This document shows positions 9,126-18,432 of a stretch of 64,000 nucleotides of DNA, piece by piece. A program made the position numbers and the translations under genes. Source of the stretch: Enhygromyxa salina (GTDB lineage Bacteria > Myxococcota_A > Polyangia > Nannocystales > Nannocystaceae). Positions within the stretch are counted from its first letter, which is position 1. The number at the start of each line of letters is the position of its first letter. A model generated the notes under the pieces. The model saw only the letters and a program-made list of their open reading frames with translations. It ran no database searches and was not told the DNA's origin. The stretch is from assembly GCF_002994635.1 (NCBI RefSeq), contig NZ_PVNL01000057.1, forward strand, positions 124,001 to 188,000. The letters run 5' to 3'.

Positions 9126-11028
9126 ACTCGGGCGCCTTCGCCTTGTGCACTTCCAGCGAGGCGGTGAAGGGCTCGCCGGGCACGCGCAGCCGAAACCCCG
9201 CGAGCCGCTCCTTCGCGCAGGCTTCATACGCGTCGAGCTGCGCGCGGCCGAGCTTGGCCCCGCTCGCGTTCAGCTCGACCAGCTTGTGCTCGTCAAAGCT
9301 CAGCGCCAACGTGACGCCGCGCTTGGGCAGCGGCGCCTCGAGCTCGGTCACGCACGCGATGATCGAGTCGCTAGTTCGCTCGAAGCGGGCCCACTCGTCG
9401 GCCGCAGGCTGGGGACCCCGGGTGACCGCGCGCGCGAACGCCAGCGAGTCTGGGCCAAGCTGCAGCCGCGCCGCGAGGGCCCGATCACCGGCCGGATCAC
9501 CCACTGGATCACCCACGAGCGCAGCCCCAGGCACCCAGCCAACCGCCAAGAAGGCCGGCGTGAGCCCGCCCGAGACGGCCGCGAGCAGATCGACGAGCTG
9601 TTGGTGCTGCACGTTGGTGGCCAGGGACAGGCTCACGGTGTGCTCGCGCGGGTAGGCCCGGTGCAGCTCGGCGACCAGCCGCAGCAGGTCGCTGGGCAGC
9701 GTTGGCTTGGCGCTGAGCCAGCGACCGTCCACGCGCACCCGCGGACCTCGGCCGCTGAGCTGCACGTGGATCCGGCTGTCCCGCAGCGCTCGCGCGCCCG
9801 CGCCCAGATCCTCGGGGCCGGCAATGTAGAGCGGTAGCGCGACGACCACCGGGGGCTGGGCGTCTCGCAGCGCGGCCTCGTGGACCGCGAGCTCGATCAC
9901 CGAGGTCCGGGCCGAGACCAGCGCGGCCAAGGTCGCGGCGTACTCGGGGGCCGGCACGTCGGGGGCGGAGGCCAGCAAGATCGTGCCCCGGCCATCGCGG
10001 ACCAGCAGCGCCTCGATCGCCGCGCTCGCGGCGTCTTCGAGCGCGCGCGGATCGAGCTCACGCGGCGTCGTCGAGGTCGGCTCGAGCCGCAGCGATCCAG
10101 GCTCGAGCAGCACCACGGGCGCCAGGCTCTCCGCTTGGCCGGTCCCGCGGGGCACCTGCGACAGCACCCAGCCCGGGTCGCGCGGCCGCGGCAGCAGGGC
10201 CATGACCGTGTCGCGCAGCTCGGCCTCGCGGGGGGCTCGCGCGGCGACCACGGCCTGCCAGCGCGGGACCTGCTCGAGCGCGGCGCGGTGCCGCTCGAGC
10301 AGCGACCACAGCTCGCTCGGGCTGGGCAGCGGCGGCCGGGCGTGGGGGCCGAGATCGTCGAGCCACGCGGAGAGATCTTCTTGCTCGGCGTACAGCGCGT
10401 GCACGATCACATCGGCGCGCAGCTCCGGCTCGAGCTCGAGCGCCCCCTCGAGCACGCCGCGGACGTGATCGTAGAGGCGCCAGTGCGCGTTGTCGGCGAT
10501 CCGCGGGTGACCGGTCTGGGTCAGCACCCGATAGGCCAGGGTCTGGGTGATCAGCGACTCGGCCGAGTCGGGCAAGAACATGTCGGCGCTGAGCAGCATG
10601 ATCGCGTCGGCGACGAACCGCTGCTCGTCCTCACTGAGCGAGCCCGAAGCCGCGGCCGCGGCGAGATCTTCGAGGGCGTAGGCCTCGTCGAGCAGCCGGA
10701 TCACGACCTCGCGGCTGGCCTCGATCCCCCGGGTGCTCGCGTAGCCGCCCAGGCTCAGCCACAGGCTCTCGCGGGCCTGCTGGTCGCCGGCGAAGCGGGC
10801 CCCGTCATACAGATCCAGCAGGCGATCCAGGCGCAGCAGCCGACCGCGCAGGCCCGCGTCTGCCAGCACCGCGAGCCGCTCGGGATCCTCGCTGGCGGTC
10901 GGCCCGACCGTCGAGGCGTCGATCCACCCGGCCGCGAGCAGCTCGCTGGCGGGGGCTCGTGTCCGGGCGCCGGATCCCAGGCAGCCACCGACCAGCAGCG
11001 CACCGAGCACGACGGCGCTGATCGGCAT
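9124..11028 (-). CDS. hypothetical lipoprotein
   Basis: The product is a 634-residue lipoprotein. I chose the ATG at 11028 because a ribosome binding site (GAGAGG) lies just upstream and the sequence opens directly with a signal peptide ending in lipobox LVGGC; in-frame starts up to 11166 lack such a site. The N-terminal half is largely helical. The C-terminal part contains a repeated GDPVGDPAGD linker, a region reminiscent of a thioredoxin-like or energy-transduction accessory domain, and a final segment (AYEACAKERLAGFRL) like the C-terminal end of AgmX/PglI-type proteins. The last similarity is only an impression. It is divergently oriented to the porin-cytochrome genes. Confidence 0.7.
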   Translation of the reverse strand: MPISAVVLGALLVGGCLGSGARTRAPASELLAAGWIDASTVGPTASEDPERLAVLADAGLRGRLLRLDRLLDLYDGARFAGDQQARESLWLSLGGYASTRGIEASREVVIRLLDEAYALEDLAAAAASGSLSEDEQRFVADAIMLLSADMFLPDSAESLITQTLAYRVLTQTGHPRIADNAHWRLYDHVRGVLEGALELEPELRADVIVHALYAEQEDLSAWLDDLGPHARPPLPSPSELWSLLERHRAALEQVPRWQAVVAARAPREAELRDTVMALLPRPRDPGWVLSQVPRGTGQAESLAPVVLLEPGSLRLEPTSTTPRELDPRALEDAASAAIEALLVRDGRGTILLASAPDVPAPEYAATLAALVSARTSVIELAVHEAALRDAQPPVVVALPLYIAGPEDLGAGARALRDSRIHVQLSGRGPRVRVDGRWLSAKPTLPSDLLRLVAELHRAYPREHTVSLSLATNVQHQQLVDLLAAVSGGLTPAFLAVGWVPGAALVGDPVGDPAGDRALAARLQLGPDSLAFARAVTRGPQPAADEWARFERTSDSIIACVTELEAPLPKRGVTLALSFDEHKLVELNASGAKLGRAQLDAYEACAKERLAGFRLRVPGEPFTASLEVHKAKAPE

Positions 11029-11188
11029 CCCGACCTCTCGCTGCCAGCGACTGACAACACCTCGGGCCAAGCGCTGCGAGGAGGGCGAGACGGGCGATCG
11101 GGGCAGCCGGGGTACTCGTGGCACGGGCGGGGCGGACATGGGCAGGACGAGAAAGTTCTCGCCCAAACAGTTAGCATGCTCGGCACGG

Positions 11189-12817
11189 ATGATCCCAGGC
11201 GCGCCACAGCCAGGCCTCGCAGGTCGTGGCGCAGTCCATCACCTCAGCTCGCGCCACGGTCTGCGCCGACGCAGCCTGGGCTCGAGCGGTCGCGCCCGCC
11301 GGCCTCGGGGATGGCGCCACGCCGCGCTCAGCCAAGCTCGTTGCTGCGTGATCCTGAGCGCGTGCGCGTGGTTGATCCCGCGCGCGGCCGCGGCCACCGA
11401 GGTCCGCGTTGGCTCGCGCACGATCGGCGAGGGCTACGTGGTCATGGCCCCCGGACCCGAGCCGCGCTTGCTTCGGCGCACGCGGCTGGTCCAGTACGTC
11501 AACCTCGGCGTCTACGAGCTGCTCGCCCCGCGCGAGGTCGATCAGTGGCGCCGCGACGAGGCCGACGGGCAGATCGAGATCGTCGCGTCGATGCGGGTCC
11601 GCCACGACTTTGGCGACTTCACCCGCGACGCCGGCCCCGACTCTGGCCCGGTGCTGACCAGCGTCGACGGCCGCCAGATCGACCTGATGTACGGCTACGT
11701 GCAAGGTCGTCGCCTGGGTAATTTTTTCGACTTCAGAGCGGGGCGCCAGTTCGAGACCAGCGGTCTCGACTGGTACGCGTTCGACGGCGGCTGGGCCCGC
11801 GCCACCACCCCGGCCCACCTCGCGGTCGAGGTGTTCGGCGGGCTGCAGGTCAACGGCGCCCACGTGTTCGGCTGGCCGACCTGGCAGCTCGACGGGACCT
11901 CCGGCAACGAGCCCGCCGATCGGGCCGGCTCGCCGATGCTCGGCACCGCGATCTCGCTGGTCGAGTACCGCTGGATCCACGCCCGCGTGGCCTACCGTCG
12001 CACCTTCACGCCGGCCGGGATCAACCGCAACATCCTCGAGCCAACCGGGGCCGCCGATGGCTCGGTCAACGAAGGGGTGATCGGCGGCGTGGATCAAGAG
12101 CTGGTCTCGGCGACGGTGAACATGAACCTGGCCAAGGGCATCCTGTCGCCGTTCGCAGCCGCGCGCTTCAACCTTGGCACCCTGCGCCTCGATGATCTGT
12201 CGGTCGGGTTTGGCCTGGCGGTGTCCGAGCGCCACTCGATCCGCGCCCAGTACCTGCGGACCATCCCCAGCTTTGATCTGGACTCGATCTTCAACCTGTT
12301 CACGCTGCAGCCGTTCGAGGACGTGCGCCTGAGCTACCAGGTCCGGGCCGGGGGCGGCTGGACGCTGCTCGGGCGCGGGAGCGCGAGGATCTTCCGCAAC
12401 CAGACCACGGCTGCGCTGGGCGTCGAGCCAGACGCTGCGGTGACGCTGGGGTGGGGTGGGGCGCTCGCGGCTTTGTGGCAACACAAGCGCTTCGCCGTGC
12501 GCACCGACGCGTTCGCGCAGGGCGGGGAGGGGGGTCTGCGCGCGGGCGGCAGCGTCGACGGTCAGGTGCGGGTGCTCAACGACCGGATCGGCATCGATCT
12601 GCGCAGCTACTTCACGCGCTACCAGGACGACCAGGTGCCCGAGCGCGAGGGCTTCGGTCTGTCGTTTCAGGTCGGCGCCGACTTCAAGCTGTGGGACGGC
12701 GTCCACCTCACGCTGCTCGCCGAGGAGCTGCTCACGCCCTACCTGACCCACGCGTTTCGGGGCCTGGCGAACCTCGCCGTCGACTGGAGCTTTCGCGCGG
12801 GGAGGCGTCGATCGTGA
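11189..12817 (+). CDS. outer-membrane beta-barrel protein, partner of multihaem cytochrome
   Basis: About 542 residues long. The start is uncertain: ATG 11189 gives a long basic N-region before a hydrophobic stretch (CCVILSACAWLI) and an AAAA cleavage-like site. The body is a series of amphipathic beta strands with aromatic girdles (LVQYVNLGVYELL, YRWIHARVAYRRTF, HSIRAQYLRTI, LRSYFTRYQDD) ending in LAVDWSFRAGRR, consistent with a large outer-membrane barrel. Its stop overlaps the start of the following 13-haem cytochrome by 4 nt (GTGA), so the two proteins are probably made together. By analogy with porin-cytochrome conduits, it may house the cytochrome and carry electrons across the outer membrane. 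That role is inference from gene order and fold type. Confidence 0.7.
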   Translation: MIPGAPQPGLAGRGAVHHLSSRHGLRRRSLGSSGRARRPRGWRHAALSQARCCVILSACAWLIPRAAAATEVRVGSRTIGEGYVVMAPGPEPRLLRRTRLVQYVNLGVYELLAPREVDQWRRDEADGQIEIVASMRVRHDFGDFTRDAGPDSGPVLTSVDGRQIDLMYGYVQGRRLGNFFDFRAGRQFETSGLDWYAFDGGWARATTPAHLAVEVFGGLQVNGAHVFGWPTWQLDGTSGNEPADRAGSPMLGTAISLVEYRWIHARVAYRRTFTPAGINRNILEPTGAADGSVNEGVIGGVDQELVSATVNMNLAKGILSPFAAARFNLGTLRLDDLSVGFGLAVSERHSIRAQYLRTIPSFDLDSIFNLFTLQPFEDVRLSYQVRAGGGWTLLGRGSARIFRNQTTAALGVEPDAAVTLGWGGALAALWQHKRFAVRTDAFAQGGEGGLRAGGSVDGQVRVLNDRIGIDLRSYFTRYQDDQVPEREGFGLSFQVGADFKLWDGVHLTLLAEELLTPYLTHAFRGLANLAVDWSFRAGRRRS

Positions 12818-14082
12818 ACCAGCGCGCGGCACTTTCTACCCGGTTGGCGTGCGTGTGCGCGCTGGTCCTGGCGTTCGCGCTGGGCCTGGCCGCGCCGCCG
12901 CTGGCCGACGCCTTTGGGCCCAAGCAGCCGATCAGCCAGCCACCAGCCACGGCCGCCCGCAGCGAGGGCCCGCGCCGCCCCGGCGGCCCCGTGTACCCCA
13001 AGCAAGACATCCGGGTCCGCATGGATCACGGCCTGCACCTGGCCGAGGGGATCAACTGCAAGCAGTGCCACCAGCGGATCGACCAGAGCCGGCTGTCGTC
13101 GCAGAACGACCTCCCGACCGGCGAGGCCTGCGACGCATGCCACGGCGATCAGCACCCGCGGGTGGCCGATGGTGAGCAGCCGCGCTGCGCCGAGTGTCAC
13201 ACCCACGTCGAGGACCAGCGGGTGACCGCGACCTCGATCTTCCCGCGCCCGCACCTGTCGTTCTCGCACCAGGCCCACCTCGCGCGGGGGACCGACTGCG
13301 CCACGTGTCACGGCGACATGACCAAGGTCGGGCGGGCCACGATCGCGCAGCTCCCCAAAGAGGCCGCGTGCCTGACCTGCCACGACGGCAACCAGGCCAG
13401 CGACAAGTGCAGCACCTGTCACCCGACCGGGCTCGACGGGCGGCTGCTCACGGTGATCGGCGACGACGCCACGATGCCCAAGTTGCTGCCCAAGGGCGCG
13501 ACCGCGCGCGGGGCCGAGCACGACCTCGCGTTCGTCGAGGATCACCGCGGGATCGCCAAGGCCAACCCCGAGCTGTGTGCCAGCTGCCACGACGACAGCT
13601 TCTGCGCCGACTGCCACGCCGGTCCGATCAGGCCGATGCGGCTCCACGCGGGCGACTACCTGACCACCCATGCGATCGACGCCCGGGCCAACACCCAGGA
13701 TTGCTCGAGCTGTCACCGGCTGCAGACCGAGTGCCGGGGCTGTCACCTGCGCATGGGCGTGACCGCGGAAGGAGAGGAGAGCGCGTTTGGGGTCGGGTCT
13801 CCGCTCCGGTTTCACCCCGGCGACTGGAGCGGCCCACCCGGCGCACCGCAGGGCCACGCGCTCCCGGCTCAGCGCAACATCTCGACCTGCGCCAGCTGCC
13901 ACACCGAAGACGCGTGCCTGGCCTGCCACGCGACCACCCAGGCCGCCAGCCCCGGGCTCGGCTCCAGCCCACACGGCCCCGGGTTTGCCAGCTCGGCCCG
14001 GTGCACCGCCCTCGAGAGCCGCAACCGTCGCGTGTGCCTCAAGTGCCACGCGCCCGGCGACGTCGCGCTGGAGTGCCTGTAG
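12814..14082 (+). CDS. periplasmic/outer-membrane multihaem (13 CXXCH) c-type cytochrome
   Basis: This 422-residue protein has a GTG start within the stop of the barrel gene. A Sec signal peptide (LACVCALVLAFALGLAAPPLADA) precedes 13 haem c attachment motifs between Cys82 and His412: CKQCH, CDACH, CAECH, CATCH, CLTCH, CSTCH, CASCH, CADCH, CSSCH, CRGCH, CASCH, CLACH, CLKCH. Many extra histidines (HGLHLAEG, FSHQAHLA, MRLHAGDYLTTH) can act as distal ligands. Such proteins form electron wires. The tight coupling to a beta barrel points to outer-membrane electron transfer, either extracellular respiration or a related redox exchange. No catalytic (nitrite reductase-like) motif was seen. Confidence 0.92.
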   Translation: MNQRAALSTRLACVCALVLAFALGLAAPPLADAFGPKQPISQPPATAARSEGPRRPGGPVYPKQDIRVRMDHGLHLAEGINCKQCHQRIDQSRLSSQNDLPTGEACDACHGDQHPRVADGEQPRCAECHTHVEDQRVTATSIFPRPHLSFSHQAHLARGTDCATCHGDMTKVGRATIAQLPKEAACLTCHDGNQASDKCSTCHPTGLDGRLLTVIGDDATMPKLLPKGATARGAEHDLAFVEDHRGIAKANPELCASCHDDSFCADCHAGPIRPMRLHAGDYLTTHAIDARANTQDCSSCHRLQTECRGCHLRMGVTAEGEESAFGVGSPLRFHPGDWSGPPGAPQGHALPAQRNISTCASCHTEDACLACHATTQAASPGLGSSPHGPGFASSARCTALESRNRRVCLKCHAPGDVALECL

Positions 14083-14088
14083 CCGGGG

Positions 14089-14850
14089 TCAAAACACGAC
14101 CTGAACGCCGACGCCCAGCCCCGCCTGCACCCGGCCCGGGTGCGCGTCGAAGTAGTAGGCCGCGTCCGCGTCGACGCGCACGGAGAACCGGGGCGCGACC
14201 GGCCCCCAGCGCTCGGGCAGCGGCGCGCGCAGACCCACCCCGAGCTGGACACCCGTCCGATGGCGGATGAACTCGCCGGTCCCCGCCAGGGTCGGGCCCG
14301 GGGCGCGGGCGAGATCGCCGAGCGTGGCCTCGTGCAGGTGGGTCGCGCCCAGAAACACCGTGGGCCGCACCCACTTGGTCCTCGGCGTGCGGACCTCGTA
14401 GCGAACCCCAAGCAAGATCTGCCCCGCGAGCAGCGCGGACGCGGCGTCATCGCTCGCGGCCGCGGCCGCGGCCACCGGGGGTCCGGCGCTGTCGGGCTCG
14501 CCCGGCGCTACTTCAGCGTGCGAGCCGAGGTGTCGAAAGCTGCTCGGCGCGGGGGCCGGGCGGGCGTTGCTGAACACGCCCTCACCCACGCTCGCCTCCA
14601 AATACAGCCCACGCCACAAGCGGACCCCCAGCCCGATCGACCCGCCGCCCCCAAGCGACGGCGCCCCACCAAACCGAGCCCCAGCGCGACCGCCAAGGTG
14701 CAGCTCGAACCGACGCTCGTCGAGCTCCGCCAGCGTCGGCGCGACCTTGGCAGGCGGGGCAGGCGGGGCAGGGGAGGCGCAGAGCAACGCAGCGGCGAGC
14801 AATCCAGCAGACATGCCGGACCCAACACCGGCCCACCGGCCAAGTGTCAC
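14089..14850 (-). CDS. outer-membrane beta-barrel-like protein
   Basis: The product is 253 residues, starting at GTG, with a signal-peptide-like N-terminus (MSAGLLAAALLCASPAPPA) and then alternating hydrophobic/polar beta strands (FELHLGGRAGARFG, SIGLGVRLWRGLYLEASVG, ILLGVRYEVRTPRTKW, RFSVRVDADAAYYF). It ends in GLGVGVQVVF, a terminal aromatic as in many outer-membrane barrels. A low-complexity Ala-rich loop lies near residue 130. It is convergent with the cytochrome gene, 6 bp away. The function is unknown. Confidence 0.7.
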   Translation of the reverse strand: MTLGRWAGVGSGMSAGLLAAALLCASPAPPAPPAKVAPTLAELDERRFELHLGGRAGARFGGAPSLGGGGSIGLGVRLWRGLYLEASVGEGVFSNARPAPAPSSFRHLGSHAEVAPGEPDSAGPPVAAAAAASDDAASALLAGQILLGVRYEVRTPRTKWVRPTVFLGATHLHEATLGDLARAPGPTLAGTGEFIRHRTGVQLGVGLRAPLPERWGPVAPRFSVRVDADAAYYFDAHPGRVQAGLGVGVQVVF

Positions 14851-14874
14851 CCTCGTCCGGCGCGCGCGCTCTCG

Positions 14875-15306
14875 CTAACCGTCGATCACGGAGTACACGG
14901 TGAACATCTCGACCTCGGTCATCGCGACCAGCCGATGCTCCCGCTCCGGGTGCACGCGGACCGGGGCCGCGGGCATGATCTCGACGCGATCGGTCTCGTC
15001 CCCGTCGATGACCTCGAGCACCGCGCGGCCGCCCGTCAACATCACGACCATGTCCTGCCGCCCGCGGGTCGAGACCAACACCTTCTCGCCCGCGCGGACC
15101 CGCAAGATCTTGCAGGTGTAGCCCTTGGCTTTGGCCCACACGAACTCGCCGCCAAACGAGCGCGCCTCGAACGGCTCGCCGTAGTCGTCCTGCTCCTGAT
15201 CGTCCGCTTCCTCTTCCTCGTCCTCGACCTGCTTGGCGTCGGAGTCGGCGTCCGCGTCGATGTCGTCCTCATTCTCCAGGTCGACCTCGGGATCTACGTG
15301 GCTCAT
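14875..15306 (-). CDS. cupin-fold protein with acidic N-terminal tail
   Basis: A 143-residue protein in two parts. The first ~45 residues are extremely acidic (VEDEEEEADDQEQDDYGE) and probably disordered. The rest matches the C-terminal cupin of mannose-6-phosphate isomerase type II proteins in layout: FVWAKAKGYTCKILRVRAGE, then a GGRAVLEV strand, then PVRVHPEREHRLVA. The metal-binding histidines of the first cupin motif are largely missing, so enzymatic activity is doubtful and a sugar or ligand-binding role is possible. It lies between two envelope-protein genes on the same strand. Confidence 0.6.
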   Translation of the reverse strand: MSHVDPEVDLENEDDIDADADSDAKQVEDEEEEADDQEQDDYGEPFEARSFGGEFVWAKAKGYTCKILRVRAGEKVLVSTRGRQDMVVMLTGGRAVLEVIDGDETDRVEIMPAAPVRVHPEREHRLVAMTEVEMFTVYSVIDG

Positions 15307-15364
15307 GGCGCCGCAACTCTACCCGTTCACTCGGGCGCGCGCGAGGGGCCGTGTGCGGGGTGCT

Positions 15365-16273
15365 CTAGTCGCCGGGTTTGGGGGTGGGCTTTTGCTTGGG
15401 CTTTTGTTTGGGCTTCTGGTTGGGTTTCTGGGCGTCCTTGCCCTTCTTGCCAGAATCGCCCTTCTCGGCGTCGCCCTCGGTCTCGTCGACGTAGACCTCT
15501 TCGTCGGGCTTGGCGGCCTCGCTGCCCTTGCGTTTTTGCTGGGCCAGGCGCGCGCGCCTTGCCGCGTCGTGATCCCAGGTGTCGACCTTGCCGTCGCCGT
15601 TGACGTCGTAGCCAATGCGGTCGATCTGCTTGCCGACGTAGTAGGTGAACATGTCGGCGCGGCCGTTGGCGTCGCGATCGGTCTCGACCCGAACCAGGCG
15701 GGCGTCGTCGTAGACCCGCCACGAGTCCGCGAAGCCGTCTTGATTGAGATCGAGCTCGTCGCGGATCAGCTTGCCCATCTCGTAGTAGCGACCCATGTCG
15801 ATCCGACCGTCAAAGTCGGTGTCGTACTGCTCTCGGGTCACGTCGCCGCTGGGTGCGTAGTGGATGAACGCGTCGAGCCGACCATCGAAATTGAGATCGG
15901 CCTGCTTGCAGGCGATCTTCTCGCCGCCAGCGTCGGTGGCATACAGCGTGACGAGGTCGGCGTAGCCGTCTTGATTGACGTCGACCTGGTGCTCGCGCTT
16001 GTTGGTGCGATCGCACCGCTCGCCGTCGATCGTGAGGTACTTGAGATCTTTGGCGTTGCGGTTGCGCCCGGGCCCGTCCGGCTCGCCCTCGCCGACCGTG
16101 GCTCCCGGGTCGGGGCCGCCAGGCGCCGCCGGATCCGTGCCCGCCGCCGATTCGTCTGGCGCGTCGGTGTCGCCCTTCTTGCCCTTGTTCTTGCAGCCCG
16201 CGCCCAGCGTCAGCACCAACGCCGAGACCAGCACGAGAGCAGCCCCCGGATAACCATGACGACGAGTTCGCAC
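15365..16273 (-). CDS. lipoprotein with EF-hand/dockerin-like repeats and Pro-Lys tail
   Basis: This 302-residue lipoprotein uses the GTG at 16273, preceded by GGGGAG, which gives a compact signal peptide ending in LGAGC. Calcium-loop-like repeats follow: DVNQDGYADLV, DLNFDGRLDAF, DTDFDGRIDMG, DLNQDGFADSW, DRDANGRADMF, DVNGDGKVDTW. The spacing (~25-30 residues) matches repetitive EF-hand-like proteins common in myxobacteria. The C-terminus is a Lys/Pro/Gln-rich tail (KPNQKPKQKPKQKPTPKP) that could bind peptidoglycan or nucleic acid. It is divergent from lepA. Binding partners are unknown. Confidence 0.8.
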   Translation of the reverse strand: MRTRRHGYPGAALVLVSALVLTLGAGCKNKGKKGDTDAPDESAAGTDPAAPGGPDPGATVGEGEPDGPGRNRNAKDLKYLTIDGERCDRTNKREHQVDVNQDGYADLVTLYATDAGGEKIACKQADLNFDGRLDAFIHYAPSGDVTREQYDTDFDGRIDMGRYYEMGKLIRDELDLNQDGFADSWRVYDDARLVRVETDRDANGRADMFTYYVGKQIDRIGYDVNGDGKVDTWDHDAARRARLAQQKRKGSEAAKPDEEVYVDETEGDAEKGDSGKKGKDAQKPNQKPKQKPKQKPTPKPGD

Positions 16274-16582
16274 GCTCCCCAAGGGTAGGCTGGCGGTTGC
16301 AACCGAGCAAGCGCCGACGCCGTCCCACCGCTCGGCCCAACCGCGAAGGATCGTCCCGCAACGGACATGCAAGCCGTCTTCCGTCGCAGGCGGCATCCCC
16401 GCCCACCCCGGGCTCCGCTCGAGCCGACAAGCGTTGTCGCCAGTCCACCGGTCCCAGAGTCCCCGGCAGCCACGTCCACGGCGCACTCCCACCAGGTCCA
16501 CGCCGCGCCGCCGCCAGTCGGCGAAGTACCCAGCCGACTGTGGGGGGCCTAAAACCATGGTAGTAGCGCGCCCAACCGACCC
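16274..16582. other. 309-bp intergenic region upstream of lepA
   Basis: This region separates the divergent lipoprotein gene and lepA, so it should contain both promoters. A short AT-richer patch (CCTAAAACCATGGTAGTAG, near 16548-16566) is the likeliest promoter region for lepA. No clear -35/-10 pair, repeat or small gene can be supported. Confidence 0.4.
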
Positions 16583-18424
<1,842 letters not shown>

Positions 18425-18432
18425 CTCGCCCG

